From Oleiagrimonas citrea (GTDB lineage: Bacteria > Pseudomonadota > Gammaproteobacteria > Xanthomonadales > Rhodanobacteraceae): a stretch of DNA of 64,000 nt. A model generated the notes under the pieces. The model was not told the origin of the DNA and ran no database searches. It saw only the letters and a program-made list of their open reading frames with translations. Made by a program: the position numbers and the translations under genes. The stretch lies in the NCBI RefSeq assembly GCF_012395255.1, contig NZ_JAAZQD010000001.1, forward strand, positions 372,001 through 436,000, given 5' to 3'. Shown here piece by piece: positions 29,900-41,534 of this stretch. Numbering within the stretch: position 1 is the stretch's first letter; every line of letters starts with the position of its first letter.

Positions 29900-29935
29900 G
29901 GCCCGGCATCGCGCAAGCATGCCGGGCCGTTTTTT
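29900..29935 (+). terminator. rho-independent terminator after ggt
   Basis: GGCCCGGCAT (29900-29909) pairs perfectly with ATGCCGGGCC (29919-29928) across a nine-base loop, followed by GTTTTTT. It lies 24 bp after the ggt stop and closes the plus-strand run, facing the minus-strand tspO gene. Confidence 0.93.
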
Positions 29936-30017
29936 ATCGGCGCACAGCGCGTCGAACATCCGGCAAGCCTTTCGCCCGCACGGATGGATGCTTCCGCTGC
30001 CGCCGGAACCGTCGTTC

Positions 30018-30476
30018 TCAACCGGGAAGATTCAACCGCCACAGCGCGACGTTCAGTGCGAAGGCGAAAGCAACCCAGGCCAGATAGGGAATCATCAGCC
30101 AGCCCGCCACGCGGTCCCGCCGGAAGAAGGCCACCGTGGTCGCCAGGATCACCAGCCACAGCACCGCGATCTCGACCGCGCCTGCCGCCAGCAGGTGCCG
30201 ACCGAAGACCACGTACGACCACAGCGCATTGAGCGCCAGCTGCACCAGCCACAGCACCTGCGCGCCGTCGAAGCCACGCCGCAGCCAGGCGCGCCACGCG
30301 GCGATGGCCATGCTCAGATACAGCAGCGTCCAGGCAATCGGAAACGCCAGATTCGGCGGTGTGAACGCCGGCTTCTGCAGGTGCGCGTACCAGTCGCCGG
30401 GCTGGAAGAACGACCCGGAGGCCGCCGTCAGCGTCACCAGCAGGAGAAATACGATCAGAGCCGCCCATGCGCGCAT
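30018..30476 (-). CDS. tspO: TspO/MBR-family tryptophan-rich membrane protein
   Basis: This 152-residue protein has five predicted transmembrane helices and the family motifs SGSFFQPGDWYAHLQKPAFTPP near the N terminus, WTLLYLSMAIAAW, LALNALWSYVVFG and the final YLAWVAFAFALN. Bacterial TspO proteins bind porphyrins and related ligands. The exact role varies. The ATG at 30476 has GAGG ten bases upstream. A TTG at 30518, overlapping the gntK stop as TTGA, would add 14 residues and is the alternative. It lies directly downstream of gntK, probably co-transcribed. Confidence 0.88.
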   Translation of the reverse strand: MRAWAALIVFLLLVTLTAASGSFFQPGDWYAHLQKPAFTPPNLAFPIAWTLLYLSMAIAAWRAWLRRGFDGAQVLWLVQLALNALWSYVVFGRHLLAAGAVEIAVLWLVILATTVAFFRRDRVAGWLMIPYLAWVAFAFALNVALWRLNLPG

Positions 30477-30514
30477 CGCAGGACTACCTCGCGCGGAATG
30501 ATGATGGAAGATCG

Positions 30515-32217
<1,703 letters not shown>

Positions 32218-32332
32218 CCCGAGCCGAAGGCCAAGATCGCCGCTTGAAAGGGCATCTGGGACCGTTATTTAGCATGAACGAGTGACGGTTAAATCAGGCG
32301 GAGCACGCCAGCATGTCTACGTGGCCGCATGG

Positions 32333-32692
32333 TCAGGCCTCGGACTCCGACCATACAGCCAACTCATTTCCGCCTGGCTCGATGAAATGGAACCTGCGTC
32401 CACCCGGGAAAGAAAAGATTGGCTTGATCACTTTGCCACCAGCAGCCTCGACCTTGCGGAGCGTGCCTTCAAGGTCATCACTGTAGAGAACGATGAGAGC
32501 GCTTCCGGTTTCAGTGCGGGCTGCCAAATCGGACCGGAAGAAGCCGCCATCCAATCCCTGATCAGAGAATGCAGCGTAATCGGGACCATAATCCTCAAAT
32601 GCCCAACCGAATGTCTGCCCAAAGAAGCGCTTCGTCTCTTCGAGATCTCGGGACGGATACTCAACGTAGTTGATCTTCTCATGTTGCAACAT
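32333..32692 (-). CDS. VOC-family (glyoxalase-like) protein
   Basis: This 119-residue single-module vicinal-oxygen-chelate protein starts INYVEYPSRDLEETKRFFGQ, continues with FGWAFEDYGPDYAAF and ends RFHFIEPGGNELAVW, where the Glu in FIEPGGNELAVW is the usual metal-ligand position. Related proteins act as dioxygenases, lyases or drug-binding resistance proteins. The substrate is unknown. It is the last cassette of the integron-like cluster and is preceded by an attC core and an AGGAG ribosome-binding site. Confidence 0.85.
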   Translation of the reverse strand: MLQHEKINYVEYPSRDLEETKRFFGQTFGWAFEDYGPDYAAFSDQGLDGGFFRSDLAARTETGSALIVLYSDDLEGTLRKVEAAGGKVIKPIFSFPGGRRFHFIEPGGNELAVWSESEA

Positions 32693-32706
32693 GGCCTTCT
32701 CCTGAG

Positions 32707-32761
32707 ACCCAACGCTGGAGTTAAGCGGCCCCGAAGGCGTCCGCCTTGAAGGTTGTTCGGC
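32707..32761 (-). repeat. attC site between the ASCH and VOC cassettes
   Basis: On the minus strand the 55-bp site runs GCCGAACAAC, CTTCAAGGCGG, ACGCCTTCGGGG, CCGCTTAACTCCA, GCGTTGGGT. The outer R''/R' pair, the L'' TTCAAG and the L' CTTAACTC are all recognisable. The GTTGGGT end fits the GTTRRRY recombination core. It starts just after the ASCH stop codon and is the best-preserved attC of the cluster. Confidence 0.8.
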
Positions 32762-32764
32762 CCA

Positions 32765-33166
32765 TTACGGAATTTCCCGCGCAATGATTTCAACCAATTC
32801 GAAATGCAGTGTCACGAACTCGAAGCGGTCATGCAGGTGCAAATGCGGTAGGCAACGAATATGGCACTCCCGGAACTCGTCCGCGCTGGAAAACGTTTCG
32901 CCGCGCCAGACTTCCTCCGGAATGTTGCCGAACTCTATCGTATAGACTTTGGTTGCCTTGATGATGCAGCGAAGCCTCTGCTTCAAGTCATAGACTTCAA
33001 TGATGTCGCCTGGCTCATAGCTGCCATCGCCATATTCTCCATATGGCGTGTAGTAGTCAGCAACTGTGTCGGCCGTGACGGTTTTGCGGCCGTCCATGAC
33101 GCTGCGAGGAAGGCTGTCATCGTTCTCGTCTGCGCCCCAGAAGGTCAGCCTTTTTCTCCTATTCAT
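32765..33166 (-). CDS. ASCH-domain protein
   Basis: This 133-residue protein has the ASCH (ASC-1 homology) fold signature: FWGADENDDSLPRSVMDGRKTVTADT, GEYGDGSYEPGDIIEVYDLKQRLRC and EEVWRGETFSSADEFRECH. ASCH domains are related to PUA domains and are thought to bind RNA or modified nucleotides. Some are amidohydrolases of acetylated nucleosides. It is preceded by GGAGAAGGA before the ATG and by a GCGTTAGGC cassette core at 33203-33195, and is followed by an attC. It is a cassette gene of the integron-like cluster. Confidence 0.85.
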   Translation of the reverse strand: MNRRKRLTFWGADENDDSLPRSVMDGRKTVTADTVADYYTPYGEYGDGSYEPGDIIEVYDLKQRLRCIIKATKVYTIEFGNIPEEVWRGETFSSADEFRECHIRCLPHLHLHDRFEFVTLHFELVEIIAREIP

Positions 33167-33194
33167 TCCTTCTCCGATAAAAAGATCACCTGGA

Positions 33195-33337
33195 GCCTAA
33201 CGCCCGAGGTAGCCGCAGCGATCCCGAGTAGCGGGTGAGCATCCAAGAAATTGTCCCCGACACTGTTTTTACACAGATACTTGAGTTAAGACGCCGGCCG
33301 CCGGCCGTAGCCAGCAGGCGATCGCTTGAATGAGTGA
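33195..33337 (-). repeat. split attC site after the first unknown cassette gene
   Basis: Reading the minus strand, an attC left half (CATTCAAGCGATCGCC, a GGCCGGC-rich centre, TTAACTCAAG) is followed by about 70 bp of unrelated sequence before the right-hand core CGGGCGTTAGGC at 33203-33195. The intervening stretch holds the motif GTGTCGGGGACAATTT, also found in the next attC region. It may be an interrupted attC or two partial sites left after deletion of a cassette. Confidence 0.6.
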
Positions 33338-33751
33338 CTAGTCTTCGTTCGCGGTGGAGGGGTAGTGCGACAACTCAACTGAAACACATGCAGCTGCAGC
33401 TGCGCGTAGGAATTGCAGGGAAAGCACATCGGAATGGACTGGATACGGCCCTGAATCAATAGCAAAGTCGAGCCGTGAATATTCAACACCTGGGAATACC
33501 GAAATTTCTTGCAAAATCACGCAATTCTCGACAAGGAAAGCCGTGGCATCCTGCTGTTGCCTTTGGAATTCGTCGAAGCCGGCACCGCTCACGTCAAAGC
33601 ATGCCCCGGAGTCAGCATGAATCCTGCTCTTGATGCTGCGCCGCGTACGAGGGTCGCCTTTGTTCCAGGAGCGATAAGGCTTGATGGGAAGTGCTCGAAG
33701 CAAGGCTTCCAGATTAAGGTTGGCACCTGAGATTCGCAATACGCAGGACAT
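33338..33751 (-). CDS. hypothetical protein, cassette-borne (possible DUF4279-like)
   Basis: This 137-residue protein starts MSCVLRISGANLNLEALLRAL. It has a SWNKGDPRTRRS stretch, an HADSGACFDVS block and a central DEFQRQQQDATAFLVEN helix. The W-K-G-[ED]-P stretch after a short N-terminal strand-helix unit recalls DUF4279 proteins, but the match is weak. There is no signal peptide or membrane segment. Its cassette position suggests an accessory function. I do not assign one. Confidence 0.65.
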   Translation of the reverse strand: MSCVLRISGANLNLEALLRALPIKPYRSWNKGDPRTRRSIKSRIHADSGACFDVSGAGFDEFQRQQQDATAFLVENCVILQEISVFPGVEYSRLDFAIDSGPYPVHSDVLSLQFLRAAAAACVSVELSHYPSTANED

Positions 33752-33760
33752 GTGTCTGAA

Positions 33761-33820
33761 GTCTCATGCTTGAGTTATGCGACGCGTGTCAGCACGTCCG
33801 CTTGGATGAATTGCCAGACC
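33761..33820 (-). repeat. degenerate attC region between the two unknown cassette genes
   Basis: The minus strand reads GTCTGGCAATTCATCCAAGCGGAC...GTCGCATAACTCAAGCATGAGAC, which parallels the standard attC order R'', TTCAAGCGG, CTTAACTCAAG, R' but with changed core bases. Further out, toward the upstream gene, a GGCCTAACA end and a GTGTCGGGGGCA motif occur (33870-33915). That suggests a second, separated R'' half. Confidence 0.5.
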
Positions 33821-33944
33821 CCACGCGCCACCTGCCTTAAGCCCAGAGGGCAGTCGGGTTGAATAAAAAATTGTCCCTAACAAAATGCCCCCGACACCGT
33901 TTTACTGTTAGGCCACACAGCCAGCTATTGCGCCAAATTTCTAT

Positions 33945-34559
33945 TCAAGATGCCGGCCAAACAGTTGAAAAATCCATTTTCACTCGTGGTTGAAAATCGA
34001 AATCCATTATTTGCCTGGCGCATTCAAGTTTACCCCACCAGCGATCAACAACGTAGACGTTGATTGGGTCGTTGTAGTGGTAGAGATAGCTCCCGATTTT
34101 TTGATCACTATTGATTGGAGCCAATACGCAAGCAATGCCGAGGGCGTAGATCGCGCTTTGGGGCAGCGTCATTGATTGGTTTGCGATGTCGATGGCGAAC
34201 ACTTGGCGGCCTGGTGCAACTTGAACGGAAACGGCATACCCGCCTGGAAGTTCGCTCCCATGAGCCAAATTGCAGCGAAATTTCTCGTACACGACATCGG
34301 CAAACGTGATGCCCAATTTCCCCTTTGCATCCTTGAAGGGAAATAGGGTCTCTTTGAGGTTAATTCCGCCGTACATGAGCTCGATAATGTCGATGTGCTC
34401 ATTGATAAACTTTCGAAATCGCTTTCCGACCTCTGCAATTTCTGGGTACATCTTCTTTGCGGTGCCGTCAACGGCAATGCATGCGGAAAGAAGGGATTGA
34501 TCCAGCTCTTGTCTATCCGAGGCATCGATAGAGTGTTTAATGTGGTCGGAGATTTTCAT
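33945..34559 (-). CDS. hypothetical protein, cassette-borne
   Basis: This 204-residue protein begins KISDHIKHSIDASDRQELDQSLLSACIAVDGTAKKMYPEIAEVGKRFRKF, with a helical N-terminal half and a KFRCNLAHGSELP motif near the middle. The R-x4-H-like pattern is reminiscent of HEPN-type helical domains, but this is only a resemblance. The second half is mixed beta strands (GGYAVSVQVAPGRQVFAIDIA; GSYLYHYNDPINVYVVDRWWG). The base composition is the lowest GC in the window. A cassette core GCGTTAGGC lies seven bases before the ATG. Confidence 0.7.
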   Translation of the reverse strand: MKISDHIKHSIDASDRQELDQSLLSACIAVDGTAKKMYPEIAEVGKRFRKFINEHIDIIELMYGGINLKETLFPFKDAKGKLGITFADVVYEKFRCNLAHGSELPGGYAVSVQVAPGRQVFAIDIANQSMTLPQSAIYALGIACVLAPINSDQKIGSYLYHYNDPINVYVVDRWWGKLECARQIMDFDFQPRVKMDFSTVWPAS

Positions 34560-34782
34560 ACGGCCTAACGCTTATTCGGCGTCATCATGACGCGTTGCAA
34601 GGAGTATGCCCAATGTATCGAGCACCAGCAACGCGACAAAGTTACCGCGGAATCAACAGCCTGCCTATCTCCGCGCATCCCCAGCATGTCGCCTTGCGGC
34701 TTATGCAGCACATAGAGGATGTATGAGTTATGCATGACGATTGCCGGTGTAACACGTCCACGCGCGATAACCGAAAGGCCGC

Positions 34783-34816
34783 AAACAAAAACGCCCACGC
34801 ACTCGGCGTGGGCGTT
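34783..34816 (-). terminator. rho-independent terminator after proA
   Basis: On the minus strand AACGCCCACGC pairs perfectly over 11 bp with GCGTGGGCGTT across a five-base loop, followed by TTTGTTT. It lies 29 bp past the proA stop and closes the arg-pro operon before the cassette cluster. Confidence 0.93.
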
Positions 34817-34845
34817 TATTCGACCGAGGCCGCTTGTTCCCTTCC

Positions 34846-36114
34846 CTAGGCCGCTTTGCTCTCGGCGTGACGCACTTCACCATGCCCGCGCAGCACAAAG
34901 CGCTCGATGGTCAGCGCTTCAGCCCCCATCGGGCCGTAGGCGTGCAGACGCGTGGTGGAGATGCCGATTTCTGCGCCCAGACCCAGTTCGCCGCCGTCGG
35001 AGAATCGCGACGAGGCGTTGATCATCACCACCGCGGCGCGCAGTGCGTGCACGAAGCGGTTGGCGACGCTCTCGTCTTCAGCGGCGATGACTTCGGTGTG
35101 GTCGGAGCCGTACTGGCGGATGTGGGCGATGGCGGCGTCGACGTCGTCGACCACGCGCACGGCGATCTTCAGCGCCAGGAACTCGGTGGCGTAGTCCTCT
35201 TCGGTGGCCTCGGCCAAGTCGGGGACGATCTTGCGCGAGGCTTCGTCGGCGACGATCTCCACGCCGCGCTTGCGCAGGGCCTCCACGGCGCGCGGCAGGA
35301 AGGTCTCGGCCACGTCCTTGCTGACCAGAAGGTTTTCCAGCGAATTGCAGGCGGCCGGTCGCGTGGTCTTGCCGTCGACGAGGATATCGAGCGCCTTGTC
35401 CAGGTCGGCACTGGCGTCGACGTAGAGGTGGCACACGCCCTTGTAGTGCTTGATGACCGGCACGCGTGCATTCTCGTTGACGAAGCGGATCAGGCCCTCG
35501 CCGCCACGCGGGATGAGCAGATCGAGGATGTCGTTGAGCTGCATCATCTCCATCATCGCTTCGCGGCTGAGGTCCTCCATCAGCGTCACGGCGTGCTCAT
35601 CCAGACCGGCGTCGCGCAACGCCTTGCGCAGGCAGGCGGCGATGGCGGTATTGGAACGCACCGCTTCCTTGCCGCCGCGCAGGATGACGCCGTTACCGGC
35701 CTTCAGGCACAGCGCCGCGGCGTCGGCGGTGACGTTGGGACGCGCCTCGTAGATCATGCCGATAATGCCGAGCGGCACGCGCACGCGCTGGATCTCGAAG
35801 CCCTTGTCGGACGTGTGGCTTTCGGTGACCTCGCCGACCGGATCCGGCAGGCTGGCGACGAAGCGCAGCGCGTCGGCGACGCCGGCCAGACGCTTCTCGT
35901 CCAGCGCCAGACGGTCGAGCATGGCTTCGCCGATGCCCTTCTCGCGTGCGGCCTTCATGTCCTCGGCGTTGGCGGCCAGGACGGTCTCGGCCTGCGCCTC
36001 CAGCTCGTCGGCCATGGCGCGCAGCAGCGCGTTCTTGTCGTTCTCGGAAAGCTCGGCCACCTGCACGGCGGCCTGCTTGCACTTCAGCGCGAGTTCGCGC
36101 ACGGAATCAGTCAT
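34846..36114 (-). CDS. proA: glutamate-5-semialdehyde dehydrogenase (gamma-glutamyl phosphate reductase)
   Basis: This 422-residue aldehyde-dehydrogenase-fold enzyme carries the ProA signatures [40 protein letters not shown] with the catalytic Cys, and [30 protein letters not shown]. It reduces glutamyl 5-phosphate to glutamate semialdehyde in proline synthesis. Its ATG overlaps the proB stop as ATGA. It is the last gene of the arg-pro operon and is followed by a strong terminator. Confidence 0.97.
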   Translation of the reverse strand: MTDSVRELALKCKQAAVQVAELSENDKNALLRAMADELEAQAETVLAANAEDMKAAREKGIGEAMLDRLALDEKRLAGVADALRFVASLPDPVGEVTESHTSDKGFEIQRVRVPLGIIGMIYEARPNVTADAAALCLKAGNGVILRGGKEAVRSNTAIAACLRKALRDAGLDEHAVTLMEDLSREAMMEMMQLNDILDLLIPRGGEGLIRFVNENARVPVIKHYKGVCHLYVDASADLDKALDILVDGKTTRPAACNSLENLLVSKDVAETFLPRAVEALRKRGVEIVADEASRKIVPDLAEATEEDYATEFLALKIAVRVVDDVDAAIAHIRQYGSDHTEVIAAEDESVANRFVHALRAAVVMINASSRFSDGGELGLGAEIGISTTRLHAYGPMGAEALTIERFVLRGHGEVRHAESKAA

Positions 36115-37286
36115 GAAAATTCAACTCCTGTCGTCATGGCATCCAGGGGATCGGTCGTCGCCAGGTCGTCGCGGTGCACGATGGAATCGCCGTAGCTGTA
36201 GCCGAGGCGCTCCTCGATGTCGCGGGTGTGACAACCGTGGATCATGTTGATTTCCGCGGCACCGTACTGGGTGATACCGCGGGCGATGCATTGCGAATTG
36301 TCGTCGTTGATGATCTCGACCATGTCGCCGCGCTGGAATTCGCCGCCGGCTTCCAGCACGCCCTTGGGCAGCAGCGAAGCGCCCTCTTCGATCAGGGCGC
36401 GCGCGGCGCCGGCGTCGACGCGGATGTAGCCGGGCACGGATGGCGTGTGACGCAACCAGTACTTGCGCGCTTGCAGGCGCGACGAGGTGCTGCGAAGACG
36501 CGTTCCGCACAACAGGTCCTGGGACAACAGGCGCGATACTTCGCTATCGCGGCCGTTGAACAGGATGGTCTCGATGCCCGCCGCGGACGCCTTCTGCGCT
36601 GCTTCCAGCTTGGTGCGCATGCCGCCGGTGCCGACACTGCTGCCGGCGCCCGACGCCATGTGCATGATCTCGGAAGTGATCTCGTCGACCTCGTTGATCG
36701 GTTCGGCGTCCGGATCGGTGCGCGGGTTGCCGGTGTACAGGCCGTCGATGTCGGTAGCGATCAGCAGCAGATCGGCATCGACCAGCGCCGCGACGATGGC
36801 GGCGAGGTTGTCGTTGTCGCCGAGCGTCAGTTCGTCGACGGCAACGGTGTCGTTCTCGTTGACCACCGGCAGCACGCCGTGGCTGAGCAGTTCCTGCAGC
36901 GTGGCGCGCGCGTTGAGGTAGCGACGCCGGTTGCGCATGTCGTCATGCGTCAGCAGCACCTGCGCCAGCGGTCGGTCGAACAGGCGTTGCCACAGGGCGA
37001 TGGTCTGGGTCTGCCCCAGCGCGGCCATGGCCTGCCTGGCGGCGCTGCTGGTGTCTTCGTCGGAATGGCCTTCCAGAAGCATGCGGCCCGCAGCCACCGC
37101 GCCCGACGAGACCAGCACGATCTCGCGACCGGCGGCATGACAGGCAGAGATGAATTGCGCCAGGCCCAGCACGTACTGCGTACTCAGGCCGCCGTCGTTG
37201 CCGGCCAGCAGACTGCTGCCGACTTTCAACACGGCTCGATTCCAGGGAGGGACGGGTTGTTGCTTGAATTTCCTCGGTGTGGTCAT
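36111..37286 (-). CDS. proB: glutamate 5-kinase with PUA domain
   Basis: This 391-residue protein joins an amino-acid kinase domain ([62 protein letters not shown]) to a C-terminal PUA domain (about 285-375, beginning near [12 protein letters not shown]). It phosphorylates glutamate, the first step of proline synthesis. Feedback inhibition by proline is known for the family. GAAGG precedes the ATG. It starts 19 bp after the argH stop and overlaps proA by ATGA. Confidence 0.97.
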   Translation of the reverse strand: MTTPRKFKQQPVPPWNRAVLKVGSSLLAGNDGGLSTQYVLGLAQFISACHAAGREIVLVSSGAVAAGRMLLEGHSDEDTSSAARQAMAALGQTQTIALWQRLFDRPLAQVLLTHDDMRNRRRYLNARATLQELLSHGVLPVVNENDTVAVDELTLGDNDNLAAIVAALVDADLLLIATDIDGLYTGNPRTDPDAEPINEVDEITSEIMHMASGAGSSVGTGGMRTKLEAAQKASAAGIETILFNGRDSEVSRLLSQDLLCGTRLRSTSSRLQARKYWLRHTPSVPGYIRVDAGAARALIEEGASLLPKGVLEAGGEFQRGDMVEIINDDNSQCIARGITQYGAAEINMIHGCHTRDIEERLGYSYGDSIVHRDDLATTDPLDAMTTGVEFS

Positions 37287-37305
37287 GCGCCTTCTGTGAT
37301 TGCAA

Positions 37306-38619
<1,314 letters not shown>

Positions 38620-38667
38620 CGCCGCAGCCCTTTTCTGTCGTGGTTCATGTACATGGTTCGTCGCGCG

Positions 38668-39612
38668 TTACAGCGGGATGCCCTTGAGCTCGCGCATGCT
38701 CAACGCATCGTTGAGGTTCTGCATGGCCTGGGTCGCCGCGCCCTTGAGCAGGTTGTCCAGACAGACCACCACCACGGCGCGCTTGCCGCCGGGCGCGACA
38801 CGGACGCCGCCGATCTCCGCGTAGTGCTTGCCGGCGATGCGGCTGACCCAGGGCGCCTCGTCGACCACGTGGACCAGCGGCTCGTCGCCATAGCGGGTGC
38901 GATAGCGGCGCATCAGTTCGTCTTCGCTGCGCGCGCGATCGAGGTACAGATTGCAGGTCACCGTCAGACCGCGGAAATGCGGCGCCACGTGCGGCATGAA
39001 CTCGACCGGGATGCCGAGCTGGAAGCTGCATTCGCGCTCGTGCATGTGATCGACCAGGCCGTACGGCATCAGGTTGTCGCGCAGCTGTTCCGGATCGTTG
39101 CGCGGCGAAGGCGTGGTGCCCGCGCCGGAATAGCCCGAAACGCCGAAGCACACCGGCGGTCCGGTCAGCAGATCCTTCAACGGCGCGACCGCCAGCTGGA
39201 TCGCGGTCGCATAGCAACCGGGATTGCTAATGCGCCGCTGCCCCCGGTAGCGCTCGCGGGTCAGTTCGGGCAAGCCGTAGTACCAGCTGCGGTCGAAACG
39301 ATGGTCCGCGGACAGGTCGATGATGATCGTCTCCGGCGCCGCGGCATCCAGCGCATCGACGAAGTTCACGCTGGCGCCGTTGGGCAGCGCCAGAATCACC
39401 ACATCGCAGCCCTTCGTCGCCACCGCCGCCGGATCGAGGTTCTCGTAGACGAGATCGCCCTGGTAATCGGGCTGATGATCGGCCACGCGCTGACCATCCA
39501 GCTCGCGCGAGGACACAAAGTCCAGGCGCAGGTGCGGATGTCCGGCGATCAGACGAATCAGTTCGGCGCCGGTATGACCGCGCGCACCGACGAGACCGAC
39601 GCTTCGGCTCAT
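38668..39612 (-). CDS. argC: N-acetyl-gamma-glutamyl-phosphate reductase
   Basis: This 314-residue protein has an N-terminal dinucleotide fold beginning [18 protein letters not shown] and the catalytic Cys in [23 protein letters not shown] occurs in the dimer domain. It reduces acetylglutamyl phosphate to acetylglutamate semialdehyde. The ATG at 39612 overlaps the upstream GNAT stop by ATGA. The longer reading to 40251 is out-of-gene translation. Confidence 0.96.
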   Translation of the reverse strand: MSRSVGLVGARGHTGAELIRLIAGHPHLRLDFVSSRELDGQRVADHQPDYQGDLVYENLDPAAVATKGCDVVILALPNGASVNFVDALDAAAPETIIIDLSADHRFDRSWYYGLPELTRERYRGQRRISNPGCYATAIQLAVAPLKDLLTGPPVCFGVSGYSGAGTTPSPRNDPEQLRDNLMPYGLVDHMHERECSFQLGIPVEFMPHVAPHFRGLTVTCNLYLDRARSEDELMRRYRTRYGDEPLVHVVDEAPWVSRIAGKHYAEIGGVRVAPGGKRAVVVVCLDNLLKGAATQAMQNLNDALSMRELKGIPL

Positions 39613-40205
39613 GCTGCTTGCTCCAGAATGTGATCGAGATGACGACGCACGGCCGGCCACTCCGAGGCGAGAATGGAATACACCACGGTGTCGCGATAGC
39701 TGCCGTCGGGCATGCGTCGGTGGTTGCGAAGGATGCCATCCTGCAACGCGCCCAGTCTCTCGATGGCTGCACGGGAACGACGATTGAACCGATGCGTGCG
39801 CAGCTCCACGGCAGCGCACTGCAGCGTCTCGAAAGCGTGCCCGAGAAGCAGCCGCTTGCTGGCCGTGTTGACCGCGCTGCGCTGCGCGCCGGCGGCGTAC
39901 CAGGTCCAGCCGATCTCCACGCGCCGGTTCGCCGCATCGGCGTGTCCCAGACGCGTGCAGCCGACGATGCGTTCGTCGCGGCGGCGGCGCACGACGAACG
40001 GCTGCGCGTGACCCGCCTCGGCATCGGCCAGCGCATCGTCGATGTACGCGGCCATGTCGTCCGGTTTCGGCACCGACGTGAACCACAGGTTCCACAGCGC
40101 GCCGTCGGACGCCGCCTCGATCAGTGCGTCGTGATGCGTGCGCGCCAGCGGTTCGAGGCGCACCTCTGCATGTTCCAGCGTGAGCGGTTGCAGCCAGTCG
40201 CTCAT
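39609..40205 (-). CDS. GNAT-family N-acetyltransferase (RimJ/RimL-like)
   Basis: This 198-residue protein has the RimJ/RimL-like GNAT layout: an N-terminal [17 protein letters not shown] segment, [25 protein letters not shown] for strands 2-4, and [41 protein letters not shown] in the acetyl-CoA binding part. It overlaps argAB upstream and argC downstream by ATGA on both sides, so it is tightly embedded in the operon. The acceptor is unknown. A link to arginine intermediates is a guess, since argAB already supplies acetylglutamate synthase. Confidence 0.85.
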   Translation of the reverse strand: MSDWLQPLTLEHAEVRLEPLARTHHDALIEAASDGALWNLWFTSVPKPDDMAAYIDDALADAEAGHAQPFVVRRRRDERIVGCTRLGHADAANRRVEIGWTWYAAGAQRSAVNTASKRLLLGHAFETLQCAAVELRTHRFNRRSRAAIERLGALQDGILRNHRRMPDGSYRDTVVYSILASEWPAVRRHLDHILEQAA

Positions 40206-41527
40206 GCCGCATCCTCCAGCGTCGCCGGTCGCTGCGCGCAGTGCGCGACACAACGCGCGATGGCGTCGAAATCGTCCAGGCCGTACCAGAACACCTTCCA
40301 GCGATCCTGCCGGAACGAACCGTCCGATTCGGCGTAGTAGAAATGGTTGATGACGTTGCCGTGGCGCGAACGCCAGAACAGGATCGGGTTCGCCTCGCGC
40401 ATCACTTGCCACACTGCGCGTCCGATGCCCTCGCCCTGCGCATCGTCGAGCACCGCGAACTTGTCGAGATAGGCGAAGCCTTCCTCTTCAGTGAGGATCA
40501 TGGCTGCGCGGTAGTTCTCGCTGATGTACACGCGGTACGGCTTGGTGCGCTCGAAATAGTCCACGGCCAGACGGCGACGGAAGCTCGACTCGATCAGCGC
40601 GCGCAGACGCGAGGTGTCGACACCCTCCCAGCTGTCCTCGAACGTGAGCACACGTTCGCCGCGGCGGATCAGCGTGCCCGATCCCTTGTGCGTGAACAGC
40701 TCCTTGGCCAACTGGCCCGGTCGGGTGATCGACACCGACGAGGTCAGCGGCAAGTCGTCCAGAAGATGCTTGATCTGGTCGATCTTCAGGCGCATGCCCG
40801 AATGCAGCCAGGGCTGCGCCATCAGATGCTCGTATTCGGTGCGCAGGTTGATCGAGTCGATGATCTGGCCATGTTCATCGAGCAGGCCGCCGGTACCGGT
40901 CAGGAACACGATCTTGTACGGCTGCAGCGCACGCACCAGTTCATTGGCGGCGAAGTCGGCATTGACGTTGAGGATCTGCCCTTCCGCCGTTTCACCCAAC
41001 GAGGCGATCACCGGAATCGAGCCGATGCGCAAGCTGGCCTCGATCGGCGCCAGATTCACCGCGTCGACACCGCCGACCAGACCGAGGCGATCACGGTCCA
41101 GAAAACGCGCCTCGAACACGCCGGACAGAATCGACGTCGCGCGCACGTCCATTTCCTGCAGGGCCTCGACCAGACGCAGGTTCTGCGCCTGGAACACGCG
41201 GCGCACGACCTCCAGCGCCTTGGGCGAAGTCACGCGCAGGCCGTCGACGGTCTGCTTCTCGATGCCGGCGGCCTTCATCTCCGCGTCCAGCTGCGGCCCT
41301 GCGCCGTGCAGCACGATCGGCGTCAGGCCGACCTGCTGCAGAAACGACAGCGAGGAGATCAGTGCGTCCAGTTCGTCGCGCAGCACCGCGCCGCCGACCT
41401 TGACCACGGCGAAACGCTTGGCGTCGAGTTGCGAGAAGCGCTTGAGGTACTGCTGGATTTCCTTGGCGCTGCCCATCGACGACAACAGCCGCACGATGGT
41501 TTGCCGAGTGTTCTTGTGCGTGTCCAT
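40202..41527 (-). CDS. argB: bifunctional acetylglutamate kinase/N-acetylglutamate synthase
   Basis: This 441-residue fusion is of the Xanthomonas type. An amino-acid kinase domain (about 1-285) has [22 protein letters not shown] and [12 protein letters not shown]. It is joined to a GNAT-fold synthase domain (about 295-441) with [44 protein letters not shown] and [13 protein letters not shown]. It makes acetylglutamate and phosphorylates it. Arginine inhibition is known for the family. The ATG at 41527 gives the usual length. An ATG five codons upstream (41542) is possible and would overlap the argE' stop. Confidence 0.93.
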   Translation of the reverse strand: MDTHKNTRQTIVRLLSSMGSAKEIQQYLKRFSQLDAKRFAVVKVGGAVLRDELDALISSLSFLQQVGLTPIVLHGAGPQLDAEMKAAGIEKQTVDGLRVTSPKALEVVRRVFQAQNLRLVEALQEMDVRATSILSGVFEARFLDRDRLGLVGGVDAVNLAPIEASLRIGSIPVIASLGETAEGQILNVNADFAANELVRALQPYKIVFLTGTGGLLDEHGQIIDSINLRTEYEHLMAQPWLHSGMRLKIDQIKHLLDDLPLTSSVSITRPGQLAKELFTHKGSGTLIRRGERVLTFEDSWEGVDTSRLRALIESSFRRRLAVDYFERTKPYRVYISENYRAAMILTEEEGFAYLDKFAVLDDAQGEGIGRAVWQVMREANPILFWRSRHGNVINHFYYAESDGSFRQDRWKVFWYGLDDFDAIARCVAHCAQRPATLEDAA

Positions 41528-41534
41528 GACGGGA

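Larger units (their letters stand above)
32239..34571 (-). mobile_element. integron-type gene cassette cluster without integrase (CALIN-like)
   Basis: Four consecutive minus-strand genes (VOC, ASCH and two unknowns) are visibly less GC-rich than their flanks, especially 33945-34559. They are separated by attC-like sequences whose simple sites read GCGTTRGG[C/T] with inner TTCAAG...CTTAACTC pairs. Each gene has the attC at its 3' end, as in an array read on the minus strand. A core site GCGTTAGGC (34571-34563) directly precedes the first gene, and an attC-like remnant with TTCAAGCGG lies at 32239-32290 after the last. No integrase gene or clear attI is visible between proA and the aldo/keto reductase. 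Confidence 0.75.

Noticed and set aside
34565..34798. 77-codon minus-strand ORF between proA and the cassette cluster
   Set aside because: No ribosome-binding site or family similarity, and it runs across the proA terminator and a cassette core.
38668..40251. Extended 527-codon reading of argC
   Set aside because: The part upstream of 39612 is an out-of-frame reading of the GNAT gene. The ArgC dinucleotide fold starts at 39612.
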